Positions 6,043 through 15,830 of a DNA stretch of 64,000 bases are shown here, in pieces (positions within the stretch are counted from its first letter, which is position 1; the number at the start of each line of letters is the position of its first letter). The notes under the pieces were generated by a model. That model saw nothing but the letters and a program-made list of their open reading frames with translations. It did not search any database and was not told where the DNA came from. Source of the DNA: Spirosoma arboris (GTDB lineage Bacteria; Bacteroidota; Bacteroidia; Cytophagales; Spirosomataceae); the NCBI RefSeq assembly GCF_009754945.1, contig NZ_WPIN01000001.1, positions 434,001 through 498,000 on the forward strand. Direction: 5' to 3'. The position numbers were made by a program, and so were the translations under genes.

Positions 6043-8454
6043 TTATTCCTTCCGCACGCCTTTTCGCTTTTTATCGATTGTCAGCAGAAATGCGGGGAGT
6101 AGAATCAGATTAGAGGCCATCCCCATGAGCAACGTGATTGATACCAGAATGCCTAGTGCAACAGTCCCCTGAAACGTAGATGCGGCAAAAATGGCGAAAC
6201 CCGCAAACAAAATCATAGCCGTGTAGAACATGCTGATGCCAGTATAGCGTATGGTTTCCGAAATAGCCTGATCTAAACTCAGTTTCTGATTCCGCAATTC
6301 ATCCCGGTACTTCGTGATGAAATAAATAGTGCCGTCGGAGGAAATGCCAAAGGCAATGCTGAAAATCAGTATCGTAGACGGTTTAAGGTGAATGTCGCAG
6401 AATCCCATAAGACCTGCCGTAACGATCAAAGGAACTACACTAGGCAGAATGGCAATCAGACTTAATCGAATATCGCGGAGTAGAATAATAAGAATGATCG
6501 ATACCAGCACGACCGCCAATACAGTGCTCTCGGCGAGGTTTTTCAGCAGGTAAGCATTGCCACGCGTAAATACCACGCTATTTCCCGTAATAGTTACTTC
6601 GTATTGCTCATCGGTAGCAACGCGCTTGCCGGTGGCACGGTCTATGTTGAAAATAGAATCAGCTTTTGGCTGGAGTTCATTTACTAGTTCTGTAATACGC
6701 ACAGTGCCAACATCGGGCATTTGAAAACTGATACGGGTATACCTGAACGTAGTATCCATATACGCCTTAAACGCAGATCCACCTGCAGCATTCTTAGCGC
6801 CTTTCAACTGAGGGGCATAGCTCGCTAATTGGCTCAACTCGAGTGCACCGGGTAACGCAAAATATTTCGGATCGCCACCCCGGTACGATTGGTAAAAAAA
6901 CTTGACAGCTTCTACCAGCGAGAGTGGCCTTGTAAATTCATTATACTTGCTGAATTCGCGTTCAAGCACTTTGATTTTGGTCATCGTTTGAGGGGTAAGT
7001 ACCCGGCCAGGCCGTTTGGTATCAATACTTACTTCAAATGGCATGACACCCTTAAACCGACTTTCAATAAACTTCAGGTCCGTGTAAATCGGGTCGTTTT
7101 TGGGTAAATCATCCACCACGTAGCCAATTGGATTGATGCGAAAAGCACCCACGATCGAAATGGCTGTAACAAGACCAATAAATAGGTAGATGGCTGTCCG
7201 GCGCGTATGCACTAGTTCATTTACCCACGTCAGAAAACCACTTACCTGTCGACGTTCTAAATGCCCACGTTGTTTGGCCGATGGAACGGATAGGTAACTG
7301 AAAATAATTGGAATCAGAATTAACGATACAACATAGGTAGTCATAATGCCAAAAGCGGCCACCAAACCAAACTGTAGTAGGAGCGGGCTACCAGTAAAAT
7401 AAAACACGAAAAAGCCGATACTCGTGGTTACATTGGCAAAGAAGGTAGTTTCTCCAATTTTCTCCGTCGCAATAGTTAATGCTTCCTCTTGAGTACGCTT
7501 TCGATTCAGTTCTTCATGGTAGCGATTGAGCAGAAAAATAGCGTTCGGAACGCCGATAACGATGATTAATGGAGGAATCAGACCCGTTAGCAACGTAATA
7601 TCATAACCGAACAAAACAATATAGCCCGTTGCCCAAACGACTCCTACCCCTACAACTGCCAGAGCGGCCAGCACGATGGTTAAGGAACGAAAGAAGTAAA
7701 AGAGGATCAGGCCCGTTACCAGAAACGCCAGCCCCATAAACAGGCTCATTTCTTTACTGACCTTTGCCGAAAATTCCGTACGGATATAGGGCATTCCCGA
7801 CATGTGTACCGTACCGGCAGCTCCTGATCCATCAATTACCTGCGGAGTTCCAGAGCCTAACAGAATATGTTGTTTACCAAAAGAATCGGCTACAGCTTCG
7901 ACTTTGCGAACCAGATTAATCCGGTTCTTCGTATTTACCACTTTCTGATCGAAGGTAATGGCCATTAGGTGTGCACGCCCACTGCTGTCGCTTACTAAAC
8001 CCCGGTAGAAGGGTAGGGCGGCAATTCGCGTGCGAAGGCTATCTAAGCCAATCTGTGTAGTAAGCGGTCGCGCTACTAAAGGACGAATGCGGAAAGTGTG
8101 TGCCGAATCGTCGCGAATAATACCAAACAGATTGGCATTCGACACCACATCTTTAACTCCCTCGATCTTTCGAATTTTCTGACTCAATGCATACCAATCA
8201 TTGAAGAATCCAAGCTGGTACATGCTATCTGTTTCAATGCACAACACCATCACACTGCCATCCTGACCAAAGCGTGATTTAAAGGCTTCGTAACGCTGGT
8301 AATCAGGGTCTGTGACAGGTAGGATTTTAGCTAATTCATAGGAGAGTTTAACCTTGCTGGCCTGATAGCCCATAAAGGCCGTACTGAGCAAAACAACTAC
8401 GATTAACGCAATTCTATTACCTAAAATGAACGATGAGATACGGTGCCAGATCAT
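6043..8454 (-). CDS. MMPL/RND superfamily exporter
   Basis: An 803-residue inner-membrane protein with the RND duplication: one N-terminal membrane helix, a large periplasmic loop (about 40-235), five to six helices (about 236-395), a second single helix (about 418-437), a second loop and a final helix bundle (about 635-795). Conserved charged motifs such as GVPNAIFLLNRYHEE and FGISSDGTIYFITKYRDE match MMPL proteins, the second being the half where TIYF-like residues replace proton-relay acids. Family members export lipids or hydrophobic molecules using the proton gradient; the cargo here is unknown. No membrane-fusion protein or outer-membrane channel gene is adjacent. Confidence 0.9.
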   Translation of the reverse strand: MIWHRISSFILGNRIALIVVVLLSTAFMGYQASKVKLSYELAKILPVTDPDYQRYEAFKSRFGQDGSVMVLCIETDSMYQLGFFNDWYALSQKIRKIEGVKDVVSNANLFGIIRDDSAHTFRIRPLVARPLTTQIGLDSLRTRIAALPFYRGLVSDSSGRAHLMAITFDQKVVNTKNRINLVRKVEAVADSFGKQHILLGSGTPQVIDGSGAAGTVHMSGMPYIRTEFSAKVSKEMSLFMGLAFLVTGLILFYFFRSLTIVLAALAVVGVGVVWATGYIVLFGYDITLLTGLIPPLIIVIGVPNAIFLLNRYHEELNRKRTQEEALTIATEKIGETTFFANVTTSIGFFVFYFTGSPLLLQFGLVAAFGIMTTYVVSLILIPIIFSYLSVPSAKQRGHLERRQVSGFLTWVNELVHTRRTAIYLFIGLVTAISIVGAFRINPIGYVVDDLPKNDPIYTDLKFIESRFKGVMPFEVSIDTKRPGRVLTPQTMTKIKVLEREFSKYNEFTRPLSLVEAVKFFYQSYRGGDPKYFALPGALELSQLASYAPQLKGAKNAAGGSAFKAYMDTTFRYTRISFQMPDVGTVRITELVNELQPKADSIFNIDRATGKRVATDEQYEVTITGNSVVFTRGNAYLLKNLAESTVLAVVLVSIILIILLRDIRLSLIAILPSVVPLIVTAGLMGFCDIHLKPSTILIFSIAFGISSDGTIYFITKYRDELRNQKLSLDQAISETIRYTGISMFYTAMILFAGFAIFAASTFQGTVALGILVSITLLMGMASNLILLPAFLLTIDKKRKGVRKE

Positions 8455-8561
8455 TCCTGATTAACGCAAAGTAAGGCCGCAAGGTACGGAAAAACGCTGG
8501 CGTTTCATCTGAGGAATTTGAACTTTGATTTGGGATTATGTATCTATTATAATATATTTTA

Positions 8562-8569
8562 TATATTTG
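8562..8569 (+). promoter_or_regulatory. possible -7 promoter element (TATATTTG) before the M43 protease
   Basis: TATATTTG fits the Bacteroidota -7 consensus TAnnTTTG. It lies in a very AT-rich 205-bp gap about 90 bp before the start codon. No well-spaced -33 TTG is evident, so this is weak. Confidence 0.3.
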
Positions 8570-8659
8570 AACGCGTGGCGAGTTGATTGTTTAGTTTCTT
8601 TAATTGTGAAAAAACAACAATAAACTGTATTTTATCAATAATATGTGAAATAATAATTT

Positions 8660-10855
8660 ATGTTTCCTGATTTAATAATTAAGTTACTAAGTGTGATTGC
8701 CTGTTTAAGGAATTCTGGTCAATCAGGTAGTCGATTGTTGATCTGCTTACTATTCTCGATACCTCTGTCAGTATCAGCCCAACGGATTAATCGACCTATA
8801 TTTCAATGTGGTACAGAAAGCCTGTCACCTGCCACACAGAAGGCCCTTGAAGCCGAAGCGGTTTTAGCTCTTCGTTTAAAACAAGCTTCCGGAATGGCTC
8901 TCAATACGATTACCTATGTCCCCATCAGGCCACATATTATTCGAAAAGCTGATGGTACAGGGGGCTATAGTATGACCAGTCTTAATAATGTAATGGCTCT
9001 CACCAACAACTATTATCTTCAGAATGGAAACGGTATTCAATTCTATTTTGCAGGTACTACCCCTGATTATATAGACAATGATGCTTTGTATACCCAGTAT
9101 CGACAAACCATTGATGATGCCACGGTAGCTCCCCGCGATGTGACTAATGCATTGAACCAGTACTATGTCCATGCATTCGATAATACTTCGCTGGGCGGTT
9201 ATGCACAATTCCCCGCCGATAATGTCGGATCTACTCGTACGATCATTCTGGATGAAAATTATGATGACGACATGGGCAACCGATTAGTACCGCATGAATT
9301 AGGTCATACGTTCAATCTATTGCACACCTTTGAGTCATTTTATGGCTACGAATTAGTGACGCGTGGCCCTGGAGCTAACTGCACTACAGCAGGTGATCTG
9401 GTCTGTGACACGCCCGCCGACCCTTATGGGCGGTACTCAGGCGCAGATTACACCTGTATATCTGAATGCCCTTCCACGTATATGTGTAGTTTTTTTGATG
9501 ATCTGCGCAATCTCTATACACCCTCGCCTACTAATATTATGTCCTATTATTACCCGTGCGTACATGATTTCACCGCAGGGCAATACGACCGTATTCAGGC
9601 AGGACTAGCAATACGTCAGAGCCACACGCAATATACCCTCGATGCTCCGGAGACAGTTATGACAGCGCCGTCGAATGTGGTTGCGAGCATAGTTAATAGT
9701 GCCATCGTAATTACCTGGCAGGATAATTCCAGTAATGAAATGGGCTATTTTATCGAGCGATCAACTTTACCCACAACGGGCTTTACGCCAATGGGTGGTG
9801 TAGAACCTAACGTCACTTCATTTACTGACATGTCGTTTACAAATGGTACCAGATATTACTACCGAATTAGAGCCTCTAATACGACCACGGGCAGCATCAG
9901 TACAACCACTATGGTGATAGCTCCCTATTGTAGCCCTTATTTTGCGAGTGATGGCTGTCCTTATTCCATTAACATAACGGATGTAGCCATTAATGGTACA
10001 ACTTTAAGTCAAAATTCGGGCTGTTCGCCCAGTAGCAGCAATTATTATACTTCATTTACGGGGGTGAGTGGAACAGTTACGGCTGGTCAATCATCAACCT
10101 TTACCGTCACTAAAGGCGCATGGAACGGTATGGGCGGCAGCATATGGGTTGATCTGGATAATAACGGCATATTTGAAACAAGTGAACAGCTATATCAAAT
10201 GTCAGTCGTTAATACGGCCAGTACGTTTTCAGGGAGCCTGTTCATTCCGGCCAGTATCACCGCTAATACTGTTGCTATGCGGGTTGTGGTTGCTTATTTA
10301 ACTGTTCCTTCAGATCCGTGTGGAGGTTATGCCTATGGTGAAACAGAGGATTATATATTGGTTATTAAGCCAGCCTGTATCGCGCCAGCTGCCAGCCTTG
10401 TTGGGTCAACCACAATTACGGCTGGGCAAATGGCTACGCTCACAACTAGCCTGACCGGTGGTCCCCCTTTTTCATTAACGGTTAATTCCAGTAGTGGTGT
10501 GCCTACTATCTTTACGGGTATCTCCGCTTCGCCCTTTAGTTTCACAGTGGCCCCAAGCGTCAGCACAACTTATACGTTGGGGCAGGTAGCTAGTGGCTGT
10601 AGTACCGGTAGCGTAATTGGTAGTGCTATAGTGACGGTCAACCCCTGCACAATAATGTACACGCTTAAAGTGGGTAATTGGGACGATCCCACTGTTTGGT
10701 CCTGTAACCACGTGCCTACTCAAACCGACCTGGTTCAGGTAGGCCATGCGGTAACCATTCCAAATAGCGTTGTGGCCAGAGCATTACGAGTTGAATATAG
10801 GTCTGGTGGACTATTAACTATAAGCACATCAGCCCGGCTTCGGTTGGGTCTATAA
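8660..10855 (+). CDS. secreted M43-type metalloprotease with FN3, GEVED and C-terminal W-rich module
   Basis: A 731-residue secreted zinc protease of the pappalysin/cytophagalysin (M43) group. A long signal peptide ends near SVSAQR (about residue 41). The zinc motif HExxHxxxxxH is complete: H212-E213-LG-H216-TFNLL-H222, with a Met-turn NIMSYY near residue 292. Downstream are an FN3 domain (about 335-425), a GEVED-type domain (about 435-575, with WVDLDNNGIF and ETEDYI), an Ig-like region (about 576-668) and a final 60-residue module with GNWDDPTVW and HAVTIPN. The last module recurs in the M36 protease at 47721-51149. I see no typical type IX secretion tail of the Por family. Confidence 0.9.
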   Translation: MFPDLIIKLLSVIACLRNSGQSGSRLLICLLFSIPLSVSAQRINRPIFQCGTESLSPATQKALEAEAVLALRLKQASGMALNTITYVPIRPHIIRKADGTGGYSMTSLNNVMALTNNYYLQNGNGIQFYFAGTTPDYIDNDALYTQYRQTIDDATVAPRDVTNALNQYYVHAFDNTSLGGYAQFPADNVGSTRTIILDENYDDDMGNRLVPHELGHTFNLLHTFESFYGYELVTRGPGANCTTAGDLVCDTPADPYGRYSGADYTCISECPSTYMCSFFDDLRNLYTPSPTNIMSYYYPCVHDFTAGQYDRIQAGLAIRQSHTQYTLDAPETVMTAPSNVVASIVNSAIVITWQDNSSNEMGYFIERSTLPTTGFTPMGGVEPNVTSFTDMSFTNGTRYYYRIRASNTTTGSISTTTMVIAPYCSPYFASDGCPYSINITDVAINGTTLSQNSGCSPSSSNYYTSFTGVSGTVTAGQSSTFTVTKGAWNGMGGSIWVDLDNNGIFETSEQLYQMSVVNTASTFSGSLFIPASITANTVAMRVVVAYLTVPSDPCGGYAYGETEDYILVIKPACIAPAASLVGSTTITAGQMATLTTSLTGGPPFSLTVNSSSGVPTIFTGISASPFSFTVAPSVSTTYTLGQVASGCSTGSVIGSAIVTVNPCTIMYTLKVGNWDDPTVWSCNHVPTQTDLVQVGHAVTIPNSVVARALRVEYRSGGLLTISTSARLRLGL

Positions 10856-10897
10856 GCAATAGAATAACGATCTTGCATCAAGATAAATGGAATTCCT

Positions 10898-11473
10898 ATG
10901 AATATGTCGAAGTGGTTTTTCTATTTAGTAGTTAGCTGTCTGGCCTGTTCAAAATCGGCGACTACGCCAGAAGCAGCAACAATCGATGGACCATACCGAG
11001 TAACCGCTACACTTAATGACTCAACGTGGTATGGATCTGCTTCTGCCTCTAAAACAGTGACTTTAGGTACAGAGAATACTTGTACAAAAAATAGGATAGA
11101 CATCAGTTTCTCCACAGACTTACCTTTTACTAATACCGCCCCTAAGCAAACGGTCACAGGTTGTTTAGGAAATTGTATCCCAACCCAACTATTGACTTTT
11201 CACAATGTTCCACTGGCTGTGGGTAAGTACAACATTTCAGATCTGAATTTGTGCGCTGCGCAGGATGGCGCTGTTTTGTACTATTGGCTTCTCGGAGGAG
11301 ATAGTATTCTAAAAACGTATACTTCTCAGGGCAGCAGCGTCGGTTGGATTCAGATTACTGGCTACAATGCGAGTCAACAAGCGATTGAAGGCGCTTTCGA
11401 AGTTGAGCTATCTGATAAAACAGTTCAAACCGCTCGCTTTAAAAACGGTATTTTTAAAATTCTACTACACTAG
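10898..11473 (+). CDS. lipoprotein of unknown function
   Basis: A 191-residue protein with a lipoprotein signal: a hydrophobic stretch ending in the lipobox SCLAC17-SKS, so it is probably attached to a cell membrane or the cell surface. The mature part contains a Cys-rich segment (TGCLGNCIPTQ) and several predicted beta strands. I cannot place it in a named family; it resembles the general type of small beta-sandwich lipoproteins of Bacteroidota. It follows the M43 protease gene by 42 bp on the same strand and may be co-transcribed. Confidence 0.75.
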   Translation: MNMSKWFFYLVVSCLACSKSATTPEAATIDGPYRVTATLNDSTWYGSASASKTVTLGTENTCTKNRIDISFSTDLPFTNTAPKQTVTGCLGNCIPTQLLTFHNVPLAVGKYNISDLNLCAAQDGAVLYYWLLGGDSILKTYTSQGSSVGWIQITGYNASQQAIEGAFEVELSDKTVQTARFKNGIFKILLH

Positions 11474-11541
11474 TAACGAGGGTTTTCGTAAGAATAAGCC
11501 TGTAGCGTGAAGGGATGTTGATCGATCTCTTGAATGCATCT

Positions 11542-11573
11542 AGGCCCTTATTCAGTCCGATAAACATGGGCCT
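11542..11573 (+). terminator. short hairpin after the lipoprotein gene
   Basis: A 6-bp GC-rich stem (AGGCCC / GGGCCT) with a 20-nt loop, followed by TTCT. It is about 70 bp beyond the lipoprotein stop codon. A weak terminator candidate. Confidence 0.4.
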
Positions 11574-11599
11574 TTCTCCCCAGAATAGTGTTATATCCC

Positions 11600-11644
11600 A
11601 AGTCCTGTCAATCTCTGTTTTTGGGCAGAGTATTGACAGGACTT
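11600..11644. repeat. long hairpin upstream of the GT4 gene
   Basis: A perfect 13-bp outer stem (AAGTCCTGTCAAT / ATTGACAGGACTT) encloses a second 5-bp stem (CTCTG / CAGAG) around a T-rich loop. It is strong but has no T-tract on either side. It may be a terminator, a leader structure, or another palindromic intergenic element. Confidence 0.65.
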
Positions 11645-11813
11645 GCCATTGTTTATAGGGTAAAATAAAGTTTTAGTTGGATAATAATTTGTCGAATCAA
11701 CAAATGGGGCCGCTACATTATTAAAATGTTCGGTCTTGCCAAACAAAAGGGGGTATAAGTCGATTGTAGTAGTAGGTAATACACCATGTAGTAAGATAAC
11801 CCTACTCAACCAT

Positions 11814-14165
11814 ATGACAACTCATACAAACTTTAGCGGAATAGCGAATCAGGGCGATCAACGGTTAAATGTTTGGGAGCATAATCCCAAAAATGTAGCG
11901 TTTGTCGGAGATTATTTACCCCGACAGTGCGGCATTGCTACGTTTACAGCTGATCTCTATCAATCGTACAATTCATTTATTCCTGATTCCAACGCTTTAG
12001 TTATATCGGTAAACGATACGCCTGATGGCTATGATTATCCGTCAGAAGTTCGGTATGATTTTTACCAGCACGATCAGAACGCCTATCGTAAAGCCGCTGA
12101 GTTTTTGAATTCAAAAGATGTCGATGTTGTCTGTCTGCAACACGAATATGGTATCTATGGTGGTTCGGCAGGGAGCTATATTCTGACGCTGCTACAGAAT
12201 CTGACCATGCCAGTAGTAACTACCTTCCATACTATTTTGAAAGACCCAAACGAAGAACAGTTAGTTGTTCTTAAAAGCATAGCTGATCTGTCGTCGCGGG
12301 TGATTTGTATGAGCGAAAAAGGCCGGGATTTCCTGATCAATATTTACGAAATTCCCGGAGATAAAATTGACGTTATTTCGCACGGTATTCCCGATATGCC
12401 CTTCGTTGATCCGCATTTCTACAAGGATAAATTTGGCATGGAAGGCAAGCAAACAGTTTTAACATTTGGCTTGCTGTCGCCTAATAAAGGCATCGAGAAT
12501 GTGATCCGGGCATTACCTCGAATTGTTAAACAGCATCCTAATGTGGTATATATGCTTCTGGGAGCAACCCATCCTCATCTACTGAAACATGAAGGTGAAG
12601 CGTATCGCGATAGTTTGAAAAAATTAGCGGCTGACCTGGGCGTTCGGGATCATATACGATTCTATAATCAATTTGTCGAATTAGAAGACCTGCGTGAGTA
12701 CCTCGGTTCTGCTGATATTTACATTACACCTTATCTGAATCCGGCTCAGATTACTTCGGGTACACTATCCTACGCGTTTGGTTGCGGAAAAGCGGTCATA
12801 TCGACCCCGTACTGGCATGCCGAAGAGTTGCTTGCAGATGGTCGGGGTATATTGGTACCTTTTGGTGATTCAGAAGCTATCGCCAATCAGGTTATTAATC
12901 TGCTAACGGACGAACCTGCGCGACACTCGATGCGCAAGAAAGCCTATATGATGGGGCGTGAAATGATCTGGGAACGAGTTATTCAATTGTATGCCCATTC
13001 ATTTACACAGGCTCGGCAGGAACGCATGAGCACCATTAACAGCCAGGTACCTTATGCGATGGGTGGCCATAGTAGCGCTGCCTTTAAACTGCCTGATCTT
13101 CGACTTGATCACCTGTTCCGACTAACTGATTCGACGGGTATTGTGCAGCATGCCCGACACCATCTGCCGTATTACGAAGAAGGCTATTGCACCGACGATA
13201 ATGCCCGTGCTCTGATTCTGACGCAGATTTTGCAGGAGGCTGGCATGAGTGATGCCAAACTGGCTCGCACGGCCGATAACTACTGCGCGTTTATCAACCA
13301 TGCCTATGCGCACGATTACCGACGGTTCCGAAACTTCATGAGTTATGACCGTCGCTGGCTCGAAGAGGTGGGTTCTGACGATAGCACAGGTCGTACCATC
13401 TGGGCGTTGGGTACCTGTATTGGTCGGGCAACGGATCGAAATACCGTTAGCTGGGCGATGAATCTGCTGGAAAATGTGCTGCCAAGTGTCGTTGCTATGA
13501 CGTCACCCCGCGCCTGGGCATTTTCGTTGCTGGGTATTCACGAGTATCAAAAGAAATTCAACGACGACCGACTGGCCAAAACCATTCAGCGACAATTGCT
13601 CGATAAACTGGTTTTTCGCTATACCGAAACCGCTACGGAAGAATGGCCCTGGTTCGAAAACACGTTGTCTTACGATAATGCAGTGCTAACACACGCGTTG
13701 CTCCGCTCAGGCGATACGCGGCTGATAGATATGGGTCTTACATCACTCCGCTGGTTGATAAACCTGCAAACGGCTCCCTACGGACATTTCCAGCCCATTG
13801 GTTCAAATGGGTTTTATACAAAAGGTCAGGCCCGCGCTTACTTCGATCAGCAACCACTCGAAGCGCAAAGTACCGTATCGGCCTGCCTGGCAGCTTTCGA
13901 AGTAACGGGTGAAGCTGAATGGCAGCGAACTGCAATTCGGGTTTTTAAGTGGTTTTCGGGCTTTAATGATCTGGGTCTGCCCTTGTATGATCAGCAGACA
14001 GGTGGGTGCCGAGATGGTCTGCACATTGACCGAGTCAATCAAAATCAGGGTGCTGAGTCGACACTATCCTATTTAATTACCTTGGCGGAACTCTACATGG
14101 CCCAAAAGAAAAGGGTCGAAGTGAAACCAGTGCATGTTAAGATGCCCGCTTTACTAAATGGGTAA
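11814..14165 (+). CDS. GT4 glycosyltransferase fused to a C-terminal alpha-helical domain
   Basis: A 783-residue cytoplasmic protein. The N-terminal half (about 25-400) is a GT-B glycosyltransferase of family 4, with FVGDYLPRQCGIATFTADL at the start, GLLSPNKGIENVIRALP as the sugar-nucleotide domain strand, and YLNPAQITSGTLSYAFGCGKAVIS before the acceptor end. The C-terminal half (about 420-770) is Trp- and Ala-rich helical sequence with YCTDDNARAL and EWPWFENTLSYDNA, suggesting an alpha/alpha toroid like those of glycosidases. I start it at the ATG at 11814. The GH130 gene follows 107 bp on, so the pair probably builds and turns over one mannose-type glycan (inference). Confidence 0.88.
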   Translation: MTTHTNFSGIANQGDQRLNVWEHNPKNVAFVGDYLPRQCGIATFTADLYQSYNSFIPDSNALVISVNDTPDGYDYPSEVRYDFYQHDQNAYRKAAEFLNSKDVDVVCLQHEYGIYGGSAGSYILTLLQNLTMPVVTTFHTILKDPNEEQLVVLKSIADLSSRVICMSEKGRDFLINIYEIPGDKIDVISHGIPDMPFVDPHFYKDKFGMEGKQTVLTFGLLSPNKGIENVIRALPRIVKQHPNVVYMLLGATHPHLLKHEGEAYRDSLKKLAADLGVRDHIRFYNQFVELEDLREYLGSADIYITPYLNPAQITSGTLSYAFGCGKAVISTPYWHAEELLADGRGILVPFGDSEAIANQVINLLTDEPARHSMRKKAYMMGREMIWERVIQLYAHSFTQARQERMSTINSQVPYAMGGHSSAAFKLPDLRLDHLFRLTDSTGIVQHARHHLPYYEEGYCTDDNARALILTQILQEAGMSDAKLARTADNYCAFINHAYAHDYRRFRNFMSYDRRWLEEVGSDDSTGRTIWALGTCIGRATDRNTVSWAMNLLENVLPSVVAMTSPRAWAFSLLGIHEYQKKFNDDRLAKTIQRQLLDKLVFRYTETATEEWPWFENTLSYDNAVLTHALLRSGDTRLIDMGLTSLRWLINLQTAPYGHFQPIGSNGFYTKGQARAYFDQQPLEAQSTVSACLAAFEVTGEAEWQRTAIRVFKWFSGFNDLGLPLYDQQTGGCRDGLHIDRVNQNQGAESTLSYLITLAELYMAQKKRVEVKPVHVKMPALLNG

Positions 14166-14272
14166 TTTGTCGAACAGTTGCAGCGTTTATCAGTTGGACA
14201 GTTAATATATTTACTCAGACTCTTTCCGAGAATAGGATAACTGTCTGATTGACCACCTTCTTACTGACACTG

Positions 14273-15763
14273 ATGAGTATAAAAGCCACCCGAACAGGTA
14301 TTGTTCTGCGGCCCGATCCTACTCGGGTACTGTTTCGCCCATTTGAACTGGGAAGTACGACTCGCACACTAAAAATTATTGCTCGTGTCGGCAGTATGAC
14401 CGATAAAGAAGCTGAAGAAAAGCTTGACGAAGTAATTCGCGAGTTTGGTGGGCGTCATTATAAACTCGAACGATTTTTGCTACAGCGATTTGAGCAGCTT
14501 AAGCCGCAATTACTGACCGATGAGCCGTTAACCGAAGATCGCAAATTACTGCTTGGTGCCTACTTCACCATGGAGTACTCGCTCGAATCGGCTGCGCTGT
14601 TCAATCCATCCATGATCTGGCATCCAGATCAAAGCAATGTACCGCCGGGTTATAAACGATTTATTCTGAGCCTGCGCGCAACAGGGGAGGGCCACGTTTC
14701 GTCGATTTCGTTTCGAATGGGCTATATCGATGAAAGCGGAAAAATCGTATTGAGGAAACCATCCCGTTATGTGACATCGCCCGACATGGTGCCCAATCAT
14801 GTATTTAATCGAGCTGTATTTGAGCGCAAATTGTATGAATTGCGGCTGGAAAACAGTATTCAGGAAAAAATGATGGCGGGCCTGGGCGACGAATTTAGTT
14901 TACTCGAACTTGAAGCCCAGATTAAACGAGTCTCAGCACAGTTTCGCTATAACGCGGAGTATGAGACCATTGCGAGCGGTTTGTTGGCCTTAGCCAAGTC
15001 GAACTACGAAGTTCACTTTGATGATGACCAGAGTTTAGACGAGCGCTGCATTTTTCCCAATTCACCGAATGAAACGAACGGGATTGAAGATGCCCGTTTT
15101 GTGCAGTTTACGGACGAAAATGGGCAGATAACCTACTATGCGACCTATACAGCCTATAATGGGCGAGTAACATTTCCGCAACTGCTCGAAACCAAAGATT
15201 TCACTCATTTCAGTGTCAGCACACTCAATGGGGCCGAAGTTTCGAACAAGGGTATGGCCCTATTCCCACGCAAAGTCAATGGGAAATATGCTATGATTTC
15301 TCGCCAGGATGGGGAAAATATTTACCTGATGTATTCCGATGATCTGTATTTCTGGCAGACCAAAGACATCTTGCTGAAACCAACCTATCATTGGGAGTAT
15401 GTGCAGTTAGGTAATTGTGGTTCGCCTATTGAAACAGAAGCGGGCTGGCTGGTGCTGAGTCACGGTGTAGGACCGATGCGTAAATATGCCATTGGTGCTT
15501 TCCTGCTCGATCTGAACGATCCCAGTAAAGTAATTGGTCGAACCGTCGAACCGATTCTCAGCCCCGACGAAAACGAGCGGGAAGGCTACGTACCAAACGT
15601 GGTTTATAGCTGTGGCGGCCTTATCAATAACGAAGAATTGATTATTCCGTACGCAATGGCCGATTACGCCAGCAGTTTTGCAACCGTCAATGTAAAAGAA
15701 CTCCTGGCTGAGTTAACCGGGCAGCCCAAACCGGAAACGGTTACTAACGAGATAGTTGCTTAA
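14273..15763 (+). CDS. GH130 family glycosidase/phosphorylase
   Basis: A 496-residue protein of family GH130, enzymes that phosphorolyse or hydrolyse beta-mannosides. It opens with VLRPDPTRVLFRPFELGS and contains NETNGIEDARF and YYATYTAYNGR, typical of the five-bladed propeller, plus NCGSPIETEAGWLVLSHGVG near the active site. No signal peptide is present, so it acts in the cytoplasm, which favours phosphorolysis. I use the ATG at 14273 rather than an upstream in-frame TTG, because family similarity starts just after it. It follows the GT4 fusion gene. A 62-bp perfect palindrome starts 3 bp after its stop codon. Confidence 0.9.
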   Translation: MSIKATRTGIVLRPDPTRVLFRPFELGSTTRTLKIIARVGSMTDKEAEEKLDEVIREFGGRHYKLERFLLQRFEQLKPQLLTDEPLTEDRKLLLGAYFTMEYSLESAALFNPSMIWHPDQSNVPPGYKRFILSLRATGEGHVSSISFRMGYIDESGKIVLRKPSRYVTSPDMVPNHVFNRAVFERKLYELRLENSIQEKMMAGLGDEFSLLELEAQIKRVSAQFRYNAEYETIASGLLALAKSNYEVHFDDDQSLDERCIFPNSPNETNGIEDARFVQFTDENGQITYYATYTAYNGRVTFPQLLETKDFTHFSVSTLNGAEVSNKGMALFPRKVNGKYAMISRQDGENIYLMYSDDLYFWQTKDILLKPTYHWEYVQLGNCGSPIETEAGWLVLSHGVGPMRKYAIGAFLLDLNDPSKVIGRTVEPILSPDENEREGYVPNVVYSCGGLINNEELIIPYAMADYASSFATVNVKELLAELTGQPKPETVTNEIVA

Positions 15764-15765
15764 TT

Positions 15766-15827
15766 AGAAATCTAAAATGGAAAAGCCTTTCCGCGTTCGC
15801 GGAAAGGCTTTTCCATTTTAGATTTCT
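15766..15827. repeat. 62-bp perfect palindrome between convergent genes
   Basis: Two 30-nt arms (15766-15795, 15798-15827) are exactly complementary with a 2-nt centre (TT). The inner part is GC-rich (GGAAAAGCCTTTCCGCG) and the outer part AT-rich (AGAAATCTAAAAT). In RNA it would act as a bidirectional terminator for the GH130 gene and the minus-strand DUF1735 gene. In DNA it could extrude a cruciform. Confidence 0.9.
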
Positions 15828-15830
15828 TCA

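Larger units (their letters stand above)
11474..11813. other. 340-bp intergenic region with two hairpins
   Basis: Holds two inverted repeats listed separately (11542-11573 and 11600-11644), which probably end the lipoprotein transcript. The rest is the upstream region of the GT4 gene. An in-frame TTG at 11736 could extend that gene by 26 codons, but the extension looks non-coding. No RNA gene is recognised. Confidence 0.5.

Noticed and set aside
10650..10855. Type IX secretion tail on the M43 protease
   Set aside because: The usual YPNPxxxx-type start and strand pattern of that tail are absent; the module there is of a different type shared with the M36 protease.
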